Shown: piece after piece, positions 22,064 through 34,637 of the stretch | Position numbering within the stretch: position 1 is the first letter of the stretch | Layout of the letters: each line of letters opens with the position of its first letter | Source of the DNA: Cyclaneusma minus | Taxonomy: Eukaryota; Ascomycota; Leotiomycetes; Marthamycetales; Marthamycetaceae | Direction of reading: 5' to 3' | Assembly (NCBI GenBank): GCA_037179335.1 | Contig: JAKZHN010000051.1 | Span: 62,001 to 126,000, forward strand | Length of the DNA stretch: 64,000 nucleotides | Notes under the pieces: generated by a model | Databases searched by the model: none | Seen by the model: the letters and a program-made list of their open reading frames with translations, nothing else | Told to the model about the DNA's origin: nothing | Made by a program: the position numbers and the translations under genes

Positions 22064-23886
22064 ATGTCTTCCCACCAAGTAGCCATCGCGAAAGCTTCAC
22101 TCGCAGCAGCCTGCCTCCGACCCGACCCAACCACCATCTCCAGCGCCTCCATCTCGCACTTCCACCATCTCCTGAACTTAACCATCTCGCAATGTTCTCC
22201 CACGAATGTCCAGGTTTGACCGCATATTCTTCTTTTGCGCCGGTAGTACGATGGCTAAACAGTCTGCGAGGGTAGAATTGCAAGCGATGGCTTCTTGAAC
22301 ACATTGGTCCTTCGGCCTCCAGATTCACGGCTTTTGGGAAATACTTGACTGCTCTGACGAAATCTGAGGATGTTGCGACAGCGAAGGGGGAACCGTCGCC
22401 GAAGAGGAAGCGACTGCATGTTCTTTACTTGCTGAATGATCTGCTTCATCATGCGCATAGGTCGAGCCAGTATGCGACGATTCCGAGCAGGGCGCAGCCG
22501 TTTATGCTGGAGCTGTTCAGCAGCGCTGCTTCGTTCAAGAATGCGCCGAAACACCAGAAGAAGCTACAGGACCTTATAGGGATATGGCGGGACAAGGGCT
22601 ACTACTCGGGGGAATACATGGACCAACTGCTTGATGCTGTGCAAACCGCAGCTACGAAGGGTCCAGATAATGGCGACCAAAACACCAATGATACAGCGGG
22701 CACAGGCAATGAGGCAAAATCCAACAAAACAGCTCCCTTCCTCATGCCAGCATCTCACGGCGACCAAAGCACCCCCTGGTACGACCTACCAGCAGCCAAC
22801 CTCCTCCCGCACATCATCCCCAACTCCTCCCGCCCCATCAACCCCGAAATGGTCAAACCCCTCCAATTCGCGCCTGGCCCCGCCGACCACAAGCTCGTCC
22901 AAGCCGTCCAAGACTTCCTCCTCGACGCAGACAAAATCTTCGGCACCTCTGAAAACCCAGAAGAAGAGAAAGACCTATCCTGGGACATCGACGAGCTCGG
23001 CCAAGTAATGATCTTCGACCCCCAAGCCGACTCAGAAATCAGCGCCGAAGGCTACTACGGCTGGTCCAAAGAATTCTGCGAGAAAATGAAGAAACGGCGA
23101 GATCCAGCTTTCGCAAATCAGGCCCTGGACAACGAAAGACGTGGACGCAGTCGAAGCTCAAGTAGCAACAGTAGTCGCGGTATGAAAAGGAGACGATACA
23201 GCGATTCAGACGCTGGTTCAAGCCGGAGTCGAAGCCGTCAAAACAGCTCCCGGAAAAGACGCCAGCACTCCGACTCACCCTCCAGATCGCGCTCCCGCAC
23301 TCCACGAAGTCGCAACCGCTCTTCTTCTTACTCGCCACCACCACCGCAACCAGCTTTTGCGCCGGTGAGCTTCCAGCAAGCACCTCCACCACCACCACCG
23401 CAAAACGCAAACCCTCACTTCGTACCCCCGCCTCCTCCTACTCAAGGCTATCCGACAGGACCAGGAGGAATGCCGATCCCGCCTCCTCCCCCGCCAATAC
23501 CACAGGGCTATGTTGGTGGTACTTGGCCTCCTCCACCGCCGCCTCCAATGTCAATGCCACAGGGAGGACAGCAGGGGCATATGTTTAATCCTAATCCGCA
23601 GCAGTATGGTGGAGGTTGGCCTGCTCCTCCTCCATCGATGCCGCCGCAAGGTATGGGATGGCATCAGGGTCCGCATCAAGGTCAGCCGCAAGCACCCCAG
23701 GGAGGATGGGTACCGCCGCCGCCGACGCCAGGGGCGGGCTGGGGGAACCCACCTGCGCCTTATAATGGAGCTGGGGGGTATAACGGGAATGGGAATGTGA
23801 ATAGGGGTCGGGGTGGTGGACCGGGTGGATCTGGTGGTGGGTGGAGAGGACGGGGTGGTGGAGGAAGGGGAAGGGGCTGGGCTTGA
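22064..23886 (+). CDS. CHERP-like CID (RPR) domain protein with RS and Pro/Gly-rich tail
   Basis: Two exons, 22064-22213 and 22276-23886 (62-bp intron), give 586 residues. The N-terminal 140 residues form a CTD-interaction (RPR) domain: ...PTNVQNCKRWLLEHIGPSAS, then KRKRLHVLYLLNDLLHHAHR. It is followed by the segment PWYDLPAANLLPHIIP...INPEMVKPL and a helix ending KEFCEKMKKRRD, which parallels human CHERP (YYDLPAGLMAPLV..., then FRAKMRARRR). An Arg/Ser-rich tract (about residues 290-365) is typical of splicing factors. The tail is a Pro/Gly-rich low-complexity region ending in RGG-like repeats. Known CHERP binds U2 snRNP and the RNA polymerase II tail, so a nuclear role in splicing is inferred. 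The second exon was placed after TAG at 22273-22275 because it restores VQ-NCKRWLLEH. Confidence 0.87.
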
Positions 23887-24733
23887 TGATTTGGTTCATC
23901 GTGTATGGATGTGTGTGGTTCTAGCCAAGGCATTTACCGTGGTTCTTTAGGGACACAGGTAAAAGGCAGATGGTGAGATGTCAGGATAGAGAGTATGAAA
24001 TGAAGAAGAACTGAAACTCCAGGCATCATCATCCGATTTTTCTCTTAACTTGAAGCTTCTTCCGTATATGATGGCGGGAGACTTATGTGATTTCTGGGTC
24101 TAGTAGCCAGACTGGACTATAGTGCGGGGCACGTGGCTAGGCAGCCATTTTCTCGCATCATTGCATTTTCCTTGGGAGTAGAATATTGGTCGAGTGAACC
24201 ATGGTAATGTGTGGCGTAAGTGACTCAATCTCGCACTTTGTCTCCGCCCTGACAAGAATTGTACCGATTTGCTTAAATATTATTTTTCCTTGCCCAATCA
24301 GCTTGAAGTTTGTGGGGTTTAATTTTCTTAGTCTAGATTAAATGGAACGCGGTCGCAGCTACCATGGGGGGTTTCGTCCCGGGTTAGGCTTTCCCCCCTG
24401 GTTAGGCTTTCCCCCCTGACTCACATTCTAGAGCACAATAGGTATGTAAGACCGACATCCTTTCCACGTAGATCTTCTGTCCTTCAGAGTTCAAGTCACT
24501 CAAACAAACACTTTCCCCACCAAAAACCAAGTTCAAAGCCAAAACTTCGACTTCAAGACCCTGCAACCACGACAGGCCATCAGCACATCTGCTGCCTCTC
24601 AAGCCAACAGGTACAGCTCATTCTCCCTCCCGAGTTTCATGCCTTGAGATCCTAACAGACTGCTCAGACACCGTTCTTGTCGCTCAGACACCAGAACCTG
24701 CCTAAGCCCCCAGCAACGCACTCATCAATCATC
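23887..24733. other. intergenic between CHERP-like gene and carboxylesterase
   Basis: Contains one short tandem repeat (24382-24418) and no recognised gene. Confidence 0.45.
24382..24418. repeat. two tandem copies of an 18-19 bp unit
   Basis: GTTAGGCTTTCCCCCCTG occurs twice in direct succession. It is preceded by a related GGGGGTTTCGTCCC. Confidence 0.85.
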
Positions 24734-25547
24734 ATGGGTTCCATCGCAGAAGAAACTCCTAGCTCGGAGACCACCATCGTGGCGCCTTCAAATGGCCATA
24801 CCCACACCATCATCTTTCTCCACGGCCGTGAAGACTTTGGCTCCGATCTCGCCCAATACTTCTTCGACAGCAAGTCCTCCTCCGGCAAATCACTAGCCGA
24901 CATCTACCCATCAGTCCGCTGGGTCTTCCCCACGGCAGACTTGCGCTATTCGGCGCAACGCGATGCTGAGTTCAGTAAAAGCATGTTCGCGGAGGCACTG
25001 AAAGGCGAAGAGATCATCTCACAGTGGTTTGATCTCTGGAGTATCAAGGAACCCAGAGAAAGAAGATCTGATGATTCCGGGCCTGCAGGAAAGCATTCGC
25101 GACATTGTCGACATCATCAAAGCCGAAGCTGAAATTGCGCCACTTGATCGAATCGTGCTTGGTGGTATCAGTCAAGGCTGTGCGACAGCTATCTTGACTC
25201 TCCTCTCATCGGGCTTGGATCTAGGAGGCTTCATCGGATGCTGCAGCTGGCTCCCATTCAAAGCAAACATCGAAACGGCCAAGGGCGACATCTCTCAGCA
25301 CGTCCGAAACGTTCTACAAATGTCGCCAGAAGCGACCACAAACCACCTCAAAACTCCCGTTTTCTTGTCCCACTCAAAAGACGATGAAACTGTTCCTTTT
25401 GCTTATGGACAAGGCCTTCACGGGACGATCGAGCATCTCGGATTCGATGCCACTTGGAAGGAATATGAGACTGGAGGTCACTGGATCCAAGCAGAACATG
25501 GAGTCGATGACATATCAGCATTTCTTGATCGTGTCTTGGCGATCTAA
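24734..25547 (+). pseudogene. phospholipase/carboxylesterase family hydrolase with a frameshift
   Basis: Alpha/beta hydrolase of the acyl-protein-thioesterase-like family (Abhydrolase_2). From ATG 24734 the first frame has the oxyanion strand IIFLHGREDFGSDLAQYF, then VRWVFPTADLRYSAQRDAEF and SQWFDLWSIKEP. At about 25052-25061 the frame moves by +1. The second frame continues directly with EKEDLMIPGLQESI, the nucleophile motif GGISQGCA, the acid in SKDDETVPF and the catalytic His in TGGHW, to TAA 25547. All three triad residues survive. No intron of workable size can join the frames. It is either a recent one-base insertion, a sequencing error, or unusual translation. The joined length, about 270 residues, is normal for fungal members. 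Confidence 0.72.
25052..25061 (+). other. frameshift site in the carboxylesterase gene
   Basis: Bases CCCAGAGAAA. Reading with one base fewer joins ...SIKEP to EKEDLM, as expected for the family. Confidence 0.65.
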
Positions 25548-26544
25548 TGGGGAAGATTTTGGGGGCTGGCTTAAGTGGTGGGGAGCATAGAGTTGTGTGG
25601 TCGGGAAGGTGGAAGGGGCTCTTGTTCCAGTAGAAGGAAGGAGACGGGGCTGCTGGTGAGGAAGAGGGGTGTTGAGCGTTTGCGGGAGTTTGGCGTGTCT
25701 TTGGAGATGTAGGTAGAATAGGTTTTCCAAGGATGATATCCTTGATGTACCTTGCCGGCGGGGTCAAACCTGCAAATGAGTCGTTGTTGTCGTTCAAAAA
25801 GGGAATCGCTAAATCGCAATTGGGATTTTGAATCGCATACAGACTAAGCCTGTCTACCCTAAGCCCTTTGATCATTCCCAATCATTCGAAATACTCCCAG
25901 CCACTTGGAATTCTCAAGTCATTCTGAATATTCAATATTGAATATTCCAAATTATTAAAATACTCTCAGTCACTTGGAATACTTCCAGTTACTTGGAATA
26001 TTCCAAATCATTTTGAATCTACCTATCTCGTTATAAAAAGCATGGAATCAGAGCGGCGCCAGAGCTATTCCTGAATATGCTTGGTCTGTATGCTAGTATT
26101 TTGAAACTCCAGATGCGATTTAGCGACGGCCTTCAAAAACCCCCAATCGACTAGGCGTCTAGGAATGATCCAGCTAATTAATAGAATTTCAAATAATCAC
26201 AAATTAGGAGAACTCAAAATGTCTGGAAACAATCTCCAGAATCAGATAATTCGGAGCAAAAGAACTATGAGTTTATGAACGATCTCAATAGTCAGGAGAT
26301 ACCTGGTGATTAGGAGAAGTCCTATCAATGATGGTAGATAATAGCAGGAAATACAACCTCACGCAGCGTGTCAGGAACCTATAGAGTAACTCTCCATCCG
26401 TCCTTACAAATGAACAAGTCGGAGAACATCGTGTATCTTTCAGAAATCGCTCACAGTAAAATGGAAGCCATGGACTTCCACGAAGCTTACCATCGCCTTG
26501 TCACTCTCAGCCTCGTTTCCCTCACCCTCACACTACATTCCCTA
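25548..26544. other. AT-rich intergenic DNA with decayed repeats
   Basis: About 25880-26015 carries several imperfect copies of a unit resembling ACTTGGAATATTCCAAATCATT. The rest shows no gene. The base composition is clearly more AT-rich than that of the flanking genes. Confidence 0.5.
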
Positions 26545-26626
26545 TTCTCTTCTTCTCTTCTTCTCTTCTTCTCTTCTTCCCTTCTTCCCTTCTTCTCTTC
26601 TTCCCTTCTTCCCTTCTTCCCTTCTC
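26545..26626. repeat. TTCTTCCC/TTCTTCTC polypyrimidine microsatellite
   Basis: About 80 bases made only of C and T in 5- and 8-base units (TTCTC, TTCCC). It is followed near 26650-26670 by a C-rich stretch. Confidence 0.9.
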
Positions 26627-29600
26627 AGCAGCGCAGCGCACCACCAACACCACCCCCCCCGCCCCCCATTGGACCGGTCCCTCGTCCTACCAGGACCTAC
26701 CCAATCACCCAACCAACACCTGCGCGTCTGCAAATTAATATAAAATCCACTTTGGTCCACCTCCCTGCAATACAACATCCCGTCTCATCTCCAAACCCCT
26801 TCCACAAAAAGCCCAGTCTAGCCTTAATTAATATATTATTACCAACCCGCCTACCATGCTTCCCCGCACTTTATGCAAGCCAAAAGCCAACCACCGCATT
26901 GCTGCAGTACCACATACATGCTGTACTTTCAGTATGACTGCAGAATTGTCAAATGAAAGTCCAATTGAGCTGCGTGCCGAACGGCACATCCACGGGTTTT
27001 CAGAGAACGAGGCACAGTTCGCGGCACAGTAGTTTTGCCGCTTTGCGAGCGAGAATCAGCGCCCCGACACGGCAAGGACGGAGACGGGAGATGTGTTGCG
27101 AAGGTACGCTTATTGTCGGGTAAGGTACTTATGTAAATATTGAGAATAACCCGCGAACGTAGGTAGATGACAATGTGCAATGCCGTCACCGATGCGAGTT
27201 GACGAAACGAAGAGAATAGCAGGAAGACCAGCCATCTACGGAGCCTACGGCTACGGCTGTCACGCGGGCATGCCAGTTCCGAGAATGAATCCTTCGGTCT
27301 GCAACGCAGCAACTCGGGGATTGAAAAGGTCCCGAGGTTCAGTCGATGTCCGTATGTCATCAAATGTCAAATATGGTGCCATTATGCCATTGATGTTCGG
27401 TCGACGTTCGATGACGGCGCTGCGTGCTTGTGTGGGGGTGAAGAATGTACTGTGCAGATTCTACCGCAGAAGACAAGCCAATGCGTCGTCGTCGCGTCGA
27501 CGATGCTTCTTCGCATGAGGTAAGGATTGGAGAGGCAGTCAGCGTAGCATTGGATCATTTGACGTTGGTGGAGGCTCGGGTTTCGGGAAAGAAGATTGGT
27601 GTTTTTGCGGCTTGAACCCCCATTCAAGCTACCTAGGTACACAAGTGTCAGCTGTGTGTTGAGCTCCACTGCAGTCCTGGGCTTGTTTTGCCTTTGCTGC
27701 GCAGATATGTACTCTTCTGCTTGAAGCTGCGAAGCATTGAAGAAGGAAGCGTTGACCTGAGCGTCACCTGACTGTCCCTGATCATCGATACAGTACATAT
27801 CTGCAGCATTGAAACAGAACAGTGCCAAATTTCCACAGTCAGCGACATGAAGACCAGAAGTCCTCCACGCTGCATGTCTTTCATCCCACCAAAGCCGCAG
27901 ATCAGGGGTCCATCGCCACCAATATTCAGTATCAATGCATCAGTATCCATTGATAGGAGCAAAACCATGGCCCACAAGGAGAATTTCCAAAAACCTTCCT
28001 CTCATTCGCCAGACATTGCTTATTCCGAACTCCACGCGAGCAAAGACACCGTACGGACAGAGTTCAAGGCTCGAATAAATTGAGGAGAACTGCGAAGATT
28101 TCGTGCATGTTTTTATGCATGCTGTCGGTTGTGCTTGGATCGTCACTGCTAAATTGCTTTTTGATGTGTTTTGCGGCATTGATTCTGCAGATAGATGCAA
28201 CGTCGAAACGTGGGGTGGAGAAAGATTGAGGAATAGGGACAGTGTCTGACGTTAGGGCCTTAAGGGGTATGGATGAAAGACGGTATGAGTGGAGGAAGTG
28301 GAGGACGGACTGGGCTTTTCCTTTGATGATTGAACTTGCAGGTACTTACCGTACGATCTGTGCATCTGTCTTGCATTCGTCCAGCCCCAATGGCATTGAA
28401 GGCATGGAGCTTGAGAACAAGTATGCTGCATCACTGACTAGAGAGAATAGGAAACCCGGGAATTTCCCATTAATGTAGTGACTTGTTCAGCTTCCCTGAC
28501 TAAGACTGAGAAGGACTTCTCTCGCCTTATCAAGCTGCAGCTGACAAGTCTTGGATGTTCACTTGAACCCCTGCTCTTGATAAACTGGCTGAATTGCGAA
28601 CCACTGGATGGTCTCGAATGACTGAATGACTGCAATGAATCCCAATGATCACTGGAAGCTGGGATAGATTGTTACAAGTCATTACAAGCGACTCGCAGTC
28701 TTGACCTGTCAGCGGAGTCGGGCCGCCAGTCCGTCTCAGGCAACACAAGCAGTGTCTCCAGCAGCATGGCTCGTTGGCCGAGGATATGGTCCATGGGTGG
28801 GAAGGTGTGGAGGGATTTTCCTCGGGTTATCTCGGCACATCAGGTACGACCTGCAGGTGATGCAGTAGTGCGGCAGGATGATGACACCGAAGCTTTGGGA
28901 ATGCCAGTGTCGTACCATAGCAATAGCATCAGATAGTAAAGTCTCCTGCTGGAATTGGATGCTCGGAGAGATGGAGACTTGAGCGAGACGTCGTTAAGAG
29001 TCTTGGCCGGCGAGTGGGACTGGAGGAAAATCGGGGCCGGCTCTCGGTTGAGGCCGTTGTGGGACGTGAGAGCAATAAGCTATGGCTCGAGCGTCTTTGA
29101 TACGCTGCCCCCTGTTGCTGTCTGTTCTTCAAATGAATGATGCTGCTCTTTCTTGCATGCCGTCTGCAGCTTCCGAGCGTCCCTTACCTCATAGACCTCC
29201 TTTTGGCCCCCACCAGGCTATACAGGTCCATTAGGGGTAATAGTAACGATTCAGCCGTCGACGAGGTAGGAGAGCTGGAGAACATACATGAAGAGACATA
29301 TCCATGCAGAAAGAGACAGAAAAAATGGATCGACTGTGCGAGGGAGGCAGGAAGGGAAGGGCCGAGAAGGTCCGCAGGCGCGTCGTGGACTTGGAACACT
29401 GCCTTAGTAGTGACACGCGCGGTTTGATGACCTTGTACGCTGTAGCTGTGCTACTTGACGTTTCTCCCGAGTCGTCAACGTCTTGGACGAGCTCAAACGC
29501 AATTGAGGTGACTGATTCGTGAATGCTGGTGTGATTCCCTGATTCGATGGACTCTGGTATTGGAAAAGACGAAGAGTTTGATGATCGACTTGCTTCTGCG

Positions 29601-31221
29601 ATGTGTTGGCACTTGGCAAAGCTTGATATCAGAACACACATGTAGGTGGAAAATTGAAGTTTTCAGGTCACCACGGAGATAAGGACCGCCCTTTGGAATA
29701 AAATGGCCGTATGAGGTTAAGGAAGATCAGCCAAGACGACCCACGGATCTGGATCGTCGTCATCCTACCGTCAAATGATCCGTGTGACGCGAGCGGGACA
29801 TAGGAGCTGGAGGCTGAGAGTGAGAGAGGGGGTCAAGGATCAGTGACCCAGTACTAGTGCCGCTCGTGTCGAACGGTATTGCCGTAAATTGCGATGCCAG
29901 CCGGCAAGGTCATCCTTTTTCTCGGCTTTGTTGCGCGAACCGCGTCTGATAGGGGCCAGCTGAGAGCGTCGATTTGCATCGATTCTGATGGCATAGCACG
30001 ATATCATATCGATATCTTGCGCTGTGCTAAGGTGAAGGGAGGCTGGTGGTCGGTGGAGCAAGGTCGACATGGAGACGGCAAGTTGCAGGTGGGTCTCGAT
30101 GGACGGCATTCGGCGGGAATAGGAGGTGACGACATCTCCTGAAGGTATCGTGAACATGCTCGGAACATGAGAAGTCACAACCCATCGAGCGGTACTCAGG
30201 ACTTTCTGTACCTCGTCAAGACCCCGAAGTCTTGTCTCCAGCACCCAGTCGGCCGCTGCCATCCAGCTTGACTCGGGCGCGGCATCCAGTGACCCCTTTT
30301 GGTGGCTTCATGCGGTCCCCCGCCCACGCACCTGCAGATTTGCCTGCAGCACACCTGCATGAGGTGCGCATAGCTACGGATTGCCTCAACGAGACTACCA
30401 GACTGGCCTGGAGGCGCCTTGCCACGCTGGCCGGTTCTTTCAGGGCGAGTACCTTGAGGTATTGAAGTCCGAGGTGAGATTCAAGAGGAGCGGCGCTGTC
30501 GTCCGCTGAAGGCTGATAACAGTAGTGGAAACTGGTGACCAAGTGTGTCCTCGCAGTTGTGGCAATCTGGCCACGCTCTCTGGCTGGCCGTCGTACCAAG
30601 ATTTGTATCAAGCGGTTGCCGTCTGATACCAAGTCCTTCGTACATTTCCCCACACCAAAAAGCAAAGAAAGATTACAAGGGTCTTCCCTGAAGTGCTCGT
30701 CCCCACGCGAAATGTGCTGCATCGATTCTTCCATCCGGCTTAGCGCAATGGACCCTTCTCTATGTCCTCAGTCTCCCCAACCTGAACTGCATCTCGAATC
30801 CTAACCAAGGCCTGAACCGTCTGATGTCCCCATCTCGCGAAACTAGACGGCATCATCGCTGCCCCCGCTCATTATTTCAAAAACATAAGTACTCCTGCCC
30901 GCCCACCGCCATCCGACAACGCCTATCCGGACTTCTCGCAAACTCTCCTTTGAACAAGCGCGCCAGAAAGCAGCAGCGCGCCGACCAAGGAGACGAGTCA
31001 CCATTGTTTCTTTGTCTCATTGTCGACCTGACCGCTCGCTCGTATCTACGGCTCTTCCCATTTTCAGCTCCCTCGTCTGTCACATTTACGGGTTGTCATC
31101 CATCTTGGCCATGATCAAGTTTTCAAAGTGCAAATACCCCAACATCCTGCTCCCATATCGCACAACATCACCACACACCAAACTTTCCCACCGTCCCCGT
31201 CTCCGATAACGGCGAAGCACC
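26627..31221. other. gene-poor region of 4.6 kb
   Basis: Only short overlapping ORFs are present on both strands (longest about 170 codons near 30216-30734). None shows a domain, signal peptide or consistent splice pattern that I can support. The final 400 bp is probably the leader of the ACT-domain gene at 31222. I see no transposase, reverse transcriptase or terminal repeats. Confidence 0.5.
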
Positions 31222-32670
31222 ATGAACGCTCAGATTTCCTTCATCGTGAGTAATTATCTATCTGGATTCTGAGATTCCGAGGTTTCTGTCTCCAAGCTAT
31301 GTTTTGTATTTGTGCGAGACGAAAATGAGTCATTAGTAGCGACTCGCACTGTTTTGCGAAGGAATCAATGAGATGTTGTTGTTTCATGGCCAGCGCCATC
31401 CACTTGTCTTTACCTGTGTCTGTGTGTTATGACTTTCTAGCGGCGGACCTTGTTTTGTGACTGTGGCATTGGGTGTATGGCGTCTTCATGAATTGATCCG
31501 GGTTACTTCATGCGGTATACTAACACACGGCAGGACGGGCAATTCAGCCTAATACACATTCCTCTGCCCCTCTACTCGAGTCTTTTGAAACCCATATTGC
31601 AGATGCTCCTACCACACGACATACCATGCGAGACGGACGAAGGATCCTCAGACGAGACTTCACTGGCCAACAAACATGGCTTTCTCAATATCAGCGTCAC
31701 ACCGATCGAGTGCTCTATTGTGTGTCACACAGAATTGGCTACGAGGATATTCCAGCCCGTGATAGATAGTCTGTCACCGAGTGTGCGGAAAGAGGTTCAC
31801 AAATCGAAGGACTCCTACATGGTCTTTTCAGTCAGTAGTGCTGGGATGGAAGCCGGACAGAGGGTGATGGACTTGACAGCTCCATTGGCAATGGCCGGTA
31901 TTCCCATCTTCTTCATCACGACATACTACACCGACTTCATTCTAGTCCCCACGAAGGACCACTCCACCGTCATCAAGGCCCTCCTCGCCCGCGGTTTCGA
32001 ATTCTCAGAGACCGATTCCGCCTACGTCGTCCCCACAGCCATCACCCATTCGCGAGGCAGTTCTTCCAGTTCCGAACCCCCCTCCACTCCACCCCCTACG
32101 AATGTCGCCGAACTGCAAACCCGCACATTCTCGCAGCTCCGAAAACGCCAAGTCGTTCCCTTCGTTGTTCCCAACCTAAACCTCGCCCAATGCTCCGGAA
32201 AACGCTTTGACGAATACGACGTCCACCGACCCTCCAACGGCCACGGCAGCCGCCACCACCGATCTAGCTGGCTCGACAGCGTCGACTCGCGCCTCTACAT
32301 GGGTCTCGTCTCCTCGCTCACTTTACAACCGCGCTTCCTCTCCGTCACATTCTCCGCCGACGACGCGCCCTCTCTCCTCCTTGACAAGTCTCTCCTCCCC
32401 ATGTTCGGCGACTCCATCGCCGGCGATACCGAAGGCGATCTAGTCCCCATCTTTCTAGACTTGGTGAACCTCCCGCTTGAGTCCACGGGGATCGTATGCG
32501 GCGTAGCCGGCAAGCTAGTCGACGAAATGCGCCTCTTCGGTCCCGACGCCTCCGAATCCGAGCTGTCATACCTGTCAACCGCGCGCGCCGGCGCAGTCAT
32601 CTTGTCGGCCGCCGGATCCACGAAGGCGTTAGACGCGCTGCAACCTTTGCTCGAACAGTCAGACCGATGA
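31222..32670 (+). CDS. ACT-domain protein related to CASTOR/GATS arginine sensors
   Basis: Exon 31222-31245 (MNAQISFI) joins 31534-32670 across a 288-bp intron with an almost perfect branch point (TACTAAC at 31518-31524, shortly before CAG), giving 386 residues. Two ACT-like folds can be traced: one ends in PLAMAGIPIFFITTYYTDFI and LVPTKDHSTVIKALLARGFE, matching the ISMFMLSTYQTDFILV region of human CASTOR1. The other precedes it (IECSIVCHTELATRIFQPVI). A C-terminal domain has VPIFLDLVNLPLESTGIVCG and SYLSTARAGAVILSAAGSTK. Animal CASTORs bind arginine and regulate mTORC1. In fungi the ligand is not known, so a sensor role is inference. A Ser/Pro-rich loop (about residues 180-200) separates the domains. 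Confidence 0.8.
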
Positions 32671-34637
32671 ACAAAAAGTGGAGTTTCTGCGATGTTGGAC
32701 GGATCGAGAAAATCTTGCGATTGATGATAACGGAATCGCAGATATGACGAGTTCGATGCTGTACAGATTTCCTTATCCGGCTACCTACCTTGCATAATTA
32801 GCAGGGCGTCTTTCGAGATCTCGGCTCTTCTCTTCTCTCCCCTGTCCTTTTTTTCTTCAAGCATAGCGCGGACGGTGCATTCGGAAAACGGCGGCTCAAT
32901 TGTACTTGTCTCTTTTGATGATGATTGATGATGCATAATATTTTCCAAAAATGTTGGAGTGCGGATATCAACGGAGTTATGTTGATATCAGGTGTGGAAC
33001 CGAACGCGGCTCAGGCCTGCTGTGATCCGGTCCCTGTTTTTGTGATAATGCGGCGGCGGTGGAGACTACTGGAGAAGGGGAAGGAAGAGACATGGAGGGA
33101 GAAAAGTTGTCACTTTAGCCGCATGACGAGTTACGAAGCTGTATTATTCGAGCAGAGGTTGAATGCCGAGACTGTGAAGCTCTCGGCATAGGGCGTCGCC
33201 GTTGAGATGGGATCTGATATGCCTGAGATGAGCGACGCGTAGCTCTGCGGACAAGGCGGCTAGGAAATAATCAAACCCAGTTGATTCTGAAGTTATTCCC
33301 GAGATCTTGATGGACTTGGTGATGCATGATCGTAGATCACCGTAGACACGTGCTTGGCAAACGACCAACGAGAAGGATTTTTGATGCCAAGAGATAGCAG
33401 AGAAGCTTGTTAAATGCTTACATGTATGCATCAAATATTGATGTTCAAGTTGACGAGAAAACTGGGGCTCTGAGCCCTTGACTTTTTATCTCGGTCATCT
33501 CCGAAGCGCTCTGCATGTCGTGGGAGGACCGTTTGTGTATGTGACTTCGAACTTGCGAGTCTTTCCGATGACAACCTCGACCACGGCGCTGGCGGTCAAC
33601 GAAGCCTCTTTTTCATCGCTCAAACTCAAAATCGCCGAGTCGGAGAGCATCAAGGCCAACATCGTCAAAATCCGTCACCTGGAATGGCGTGCGCAGCATT
33701 TATATCGCTATATACCAGGCTTCACCGACATTTTTGGACATCCATCTCTCTTTCTCGAGCTGACCTCTTGCCATCAGCGACGATATGTCTGTCTGTCCCC
33801 TGATACAGGGAAGAACAACATCCAATTGCGACCGGACTTCTGCATCTCAGACTGAGCTCCATCGCTGGCAAGAAGAGCAGCTCTTGTGAACGATGCCCAG
33901 CACCGGAAACCGCACACTTTATAGTCGTTAGACAATCGCGGTTTCATCAAGTCAAGTGATTTCTCATCTTCCTTCTCTCCCTTCAACTCTTGCTCTTAGG
34001 CTTTAGACAGCCTCGCCCTTCAGATTTCCAATCACAGTCAAACCGAGTGGACTGTGCGCCTCGAGTCTTCCAGAAATCAAACTAATTTCGTGAGTGACTC
34101 ACTGATGTCACTTTTGAGCTTTCCTTTGTCTTTCAACACCTTCTCTTTCTCTTTCCTATCAAAGTATATACTCCTTCCTGCACGTCATCTAAAGAGCATC
34201 TATAAGTGTTTGTTTGACGTCACTTTGACCGCAAACGGTCAGAGCATCGCTCTTTATTTTGGACTTATCATAAGTTGTTACACTTTTTGCGAATCCGGAT
34301 CCTGCGACCCAAGAACCTCCAATATCCGTCATCGAAAAATCGTTTTGCTGCTTTGCGGAAAGTTCTTTGTTGCCTCACGAAATACCGTTTGCGATCGCCA
34401 CTACAACTGAACCGGTCTATGGAAATAGCGGGGTGCTGGCTAGGTAGCTTCGAAGTCAACCACGGATTTTTGAATCAACGGGAACATTTGGGAGACTTTA
34501 CAAAAACCTTTCGGAGAAACAAGAACTTTACGACGATAGACCGCCTTTCTGTCAACGAACCAAGTTTTGGTGGCTTAGGACGGATCTGATATCAAAACAG
34601 CTCACGCGCTTTCTGGAGAAGCATCCAACTTGAAACG
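32671..34637. other. intergenic between ACT-domain gene and Ssu1-type transporter
   Basis: 2 kb without a recognised gene. A 95-codon ORF from ATG 33568 has no family features. The last 500 bp, rich in short ORFs, is probably the transporter's promoter and leader. Confidence 0.45.

Noticed and set aside
26368..26937. 189-codon ORF over the CT microsatellite
   Set aside because: Its length comes from the simple repeat, which encodes only Phe/Ser/Leu/Pro; no domain.
27382..27977. Overlapping minus-strand ORFs in the gene desert
   Set aside because: No recognisable motif, no coherent splice model, weak start context.
33568..33855. 95-codon ORF
   Set aside because: Acceptable ATG but no family, no conserved motif and no neighbour context; too little to call.
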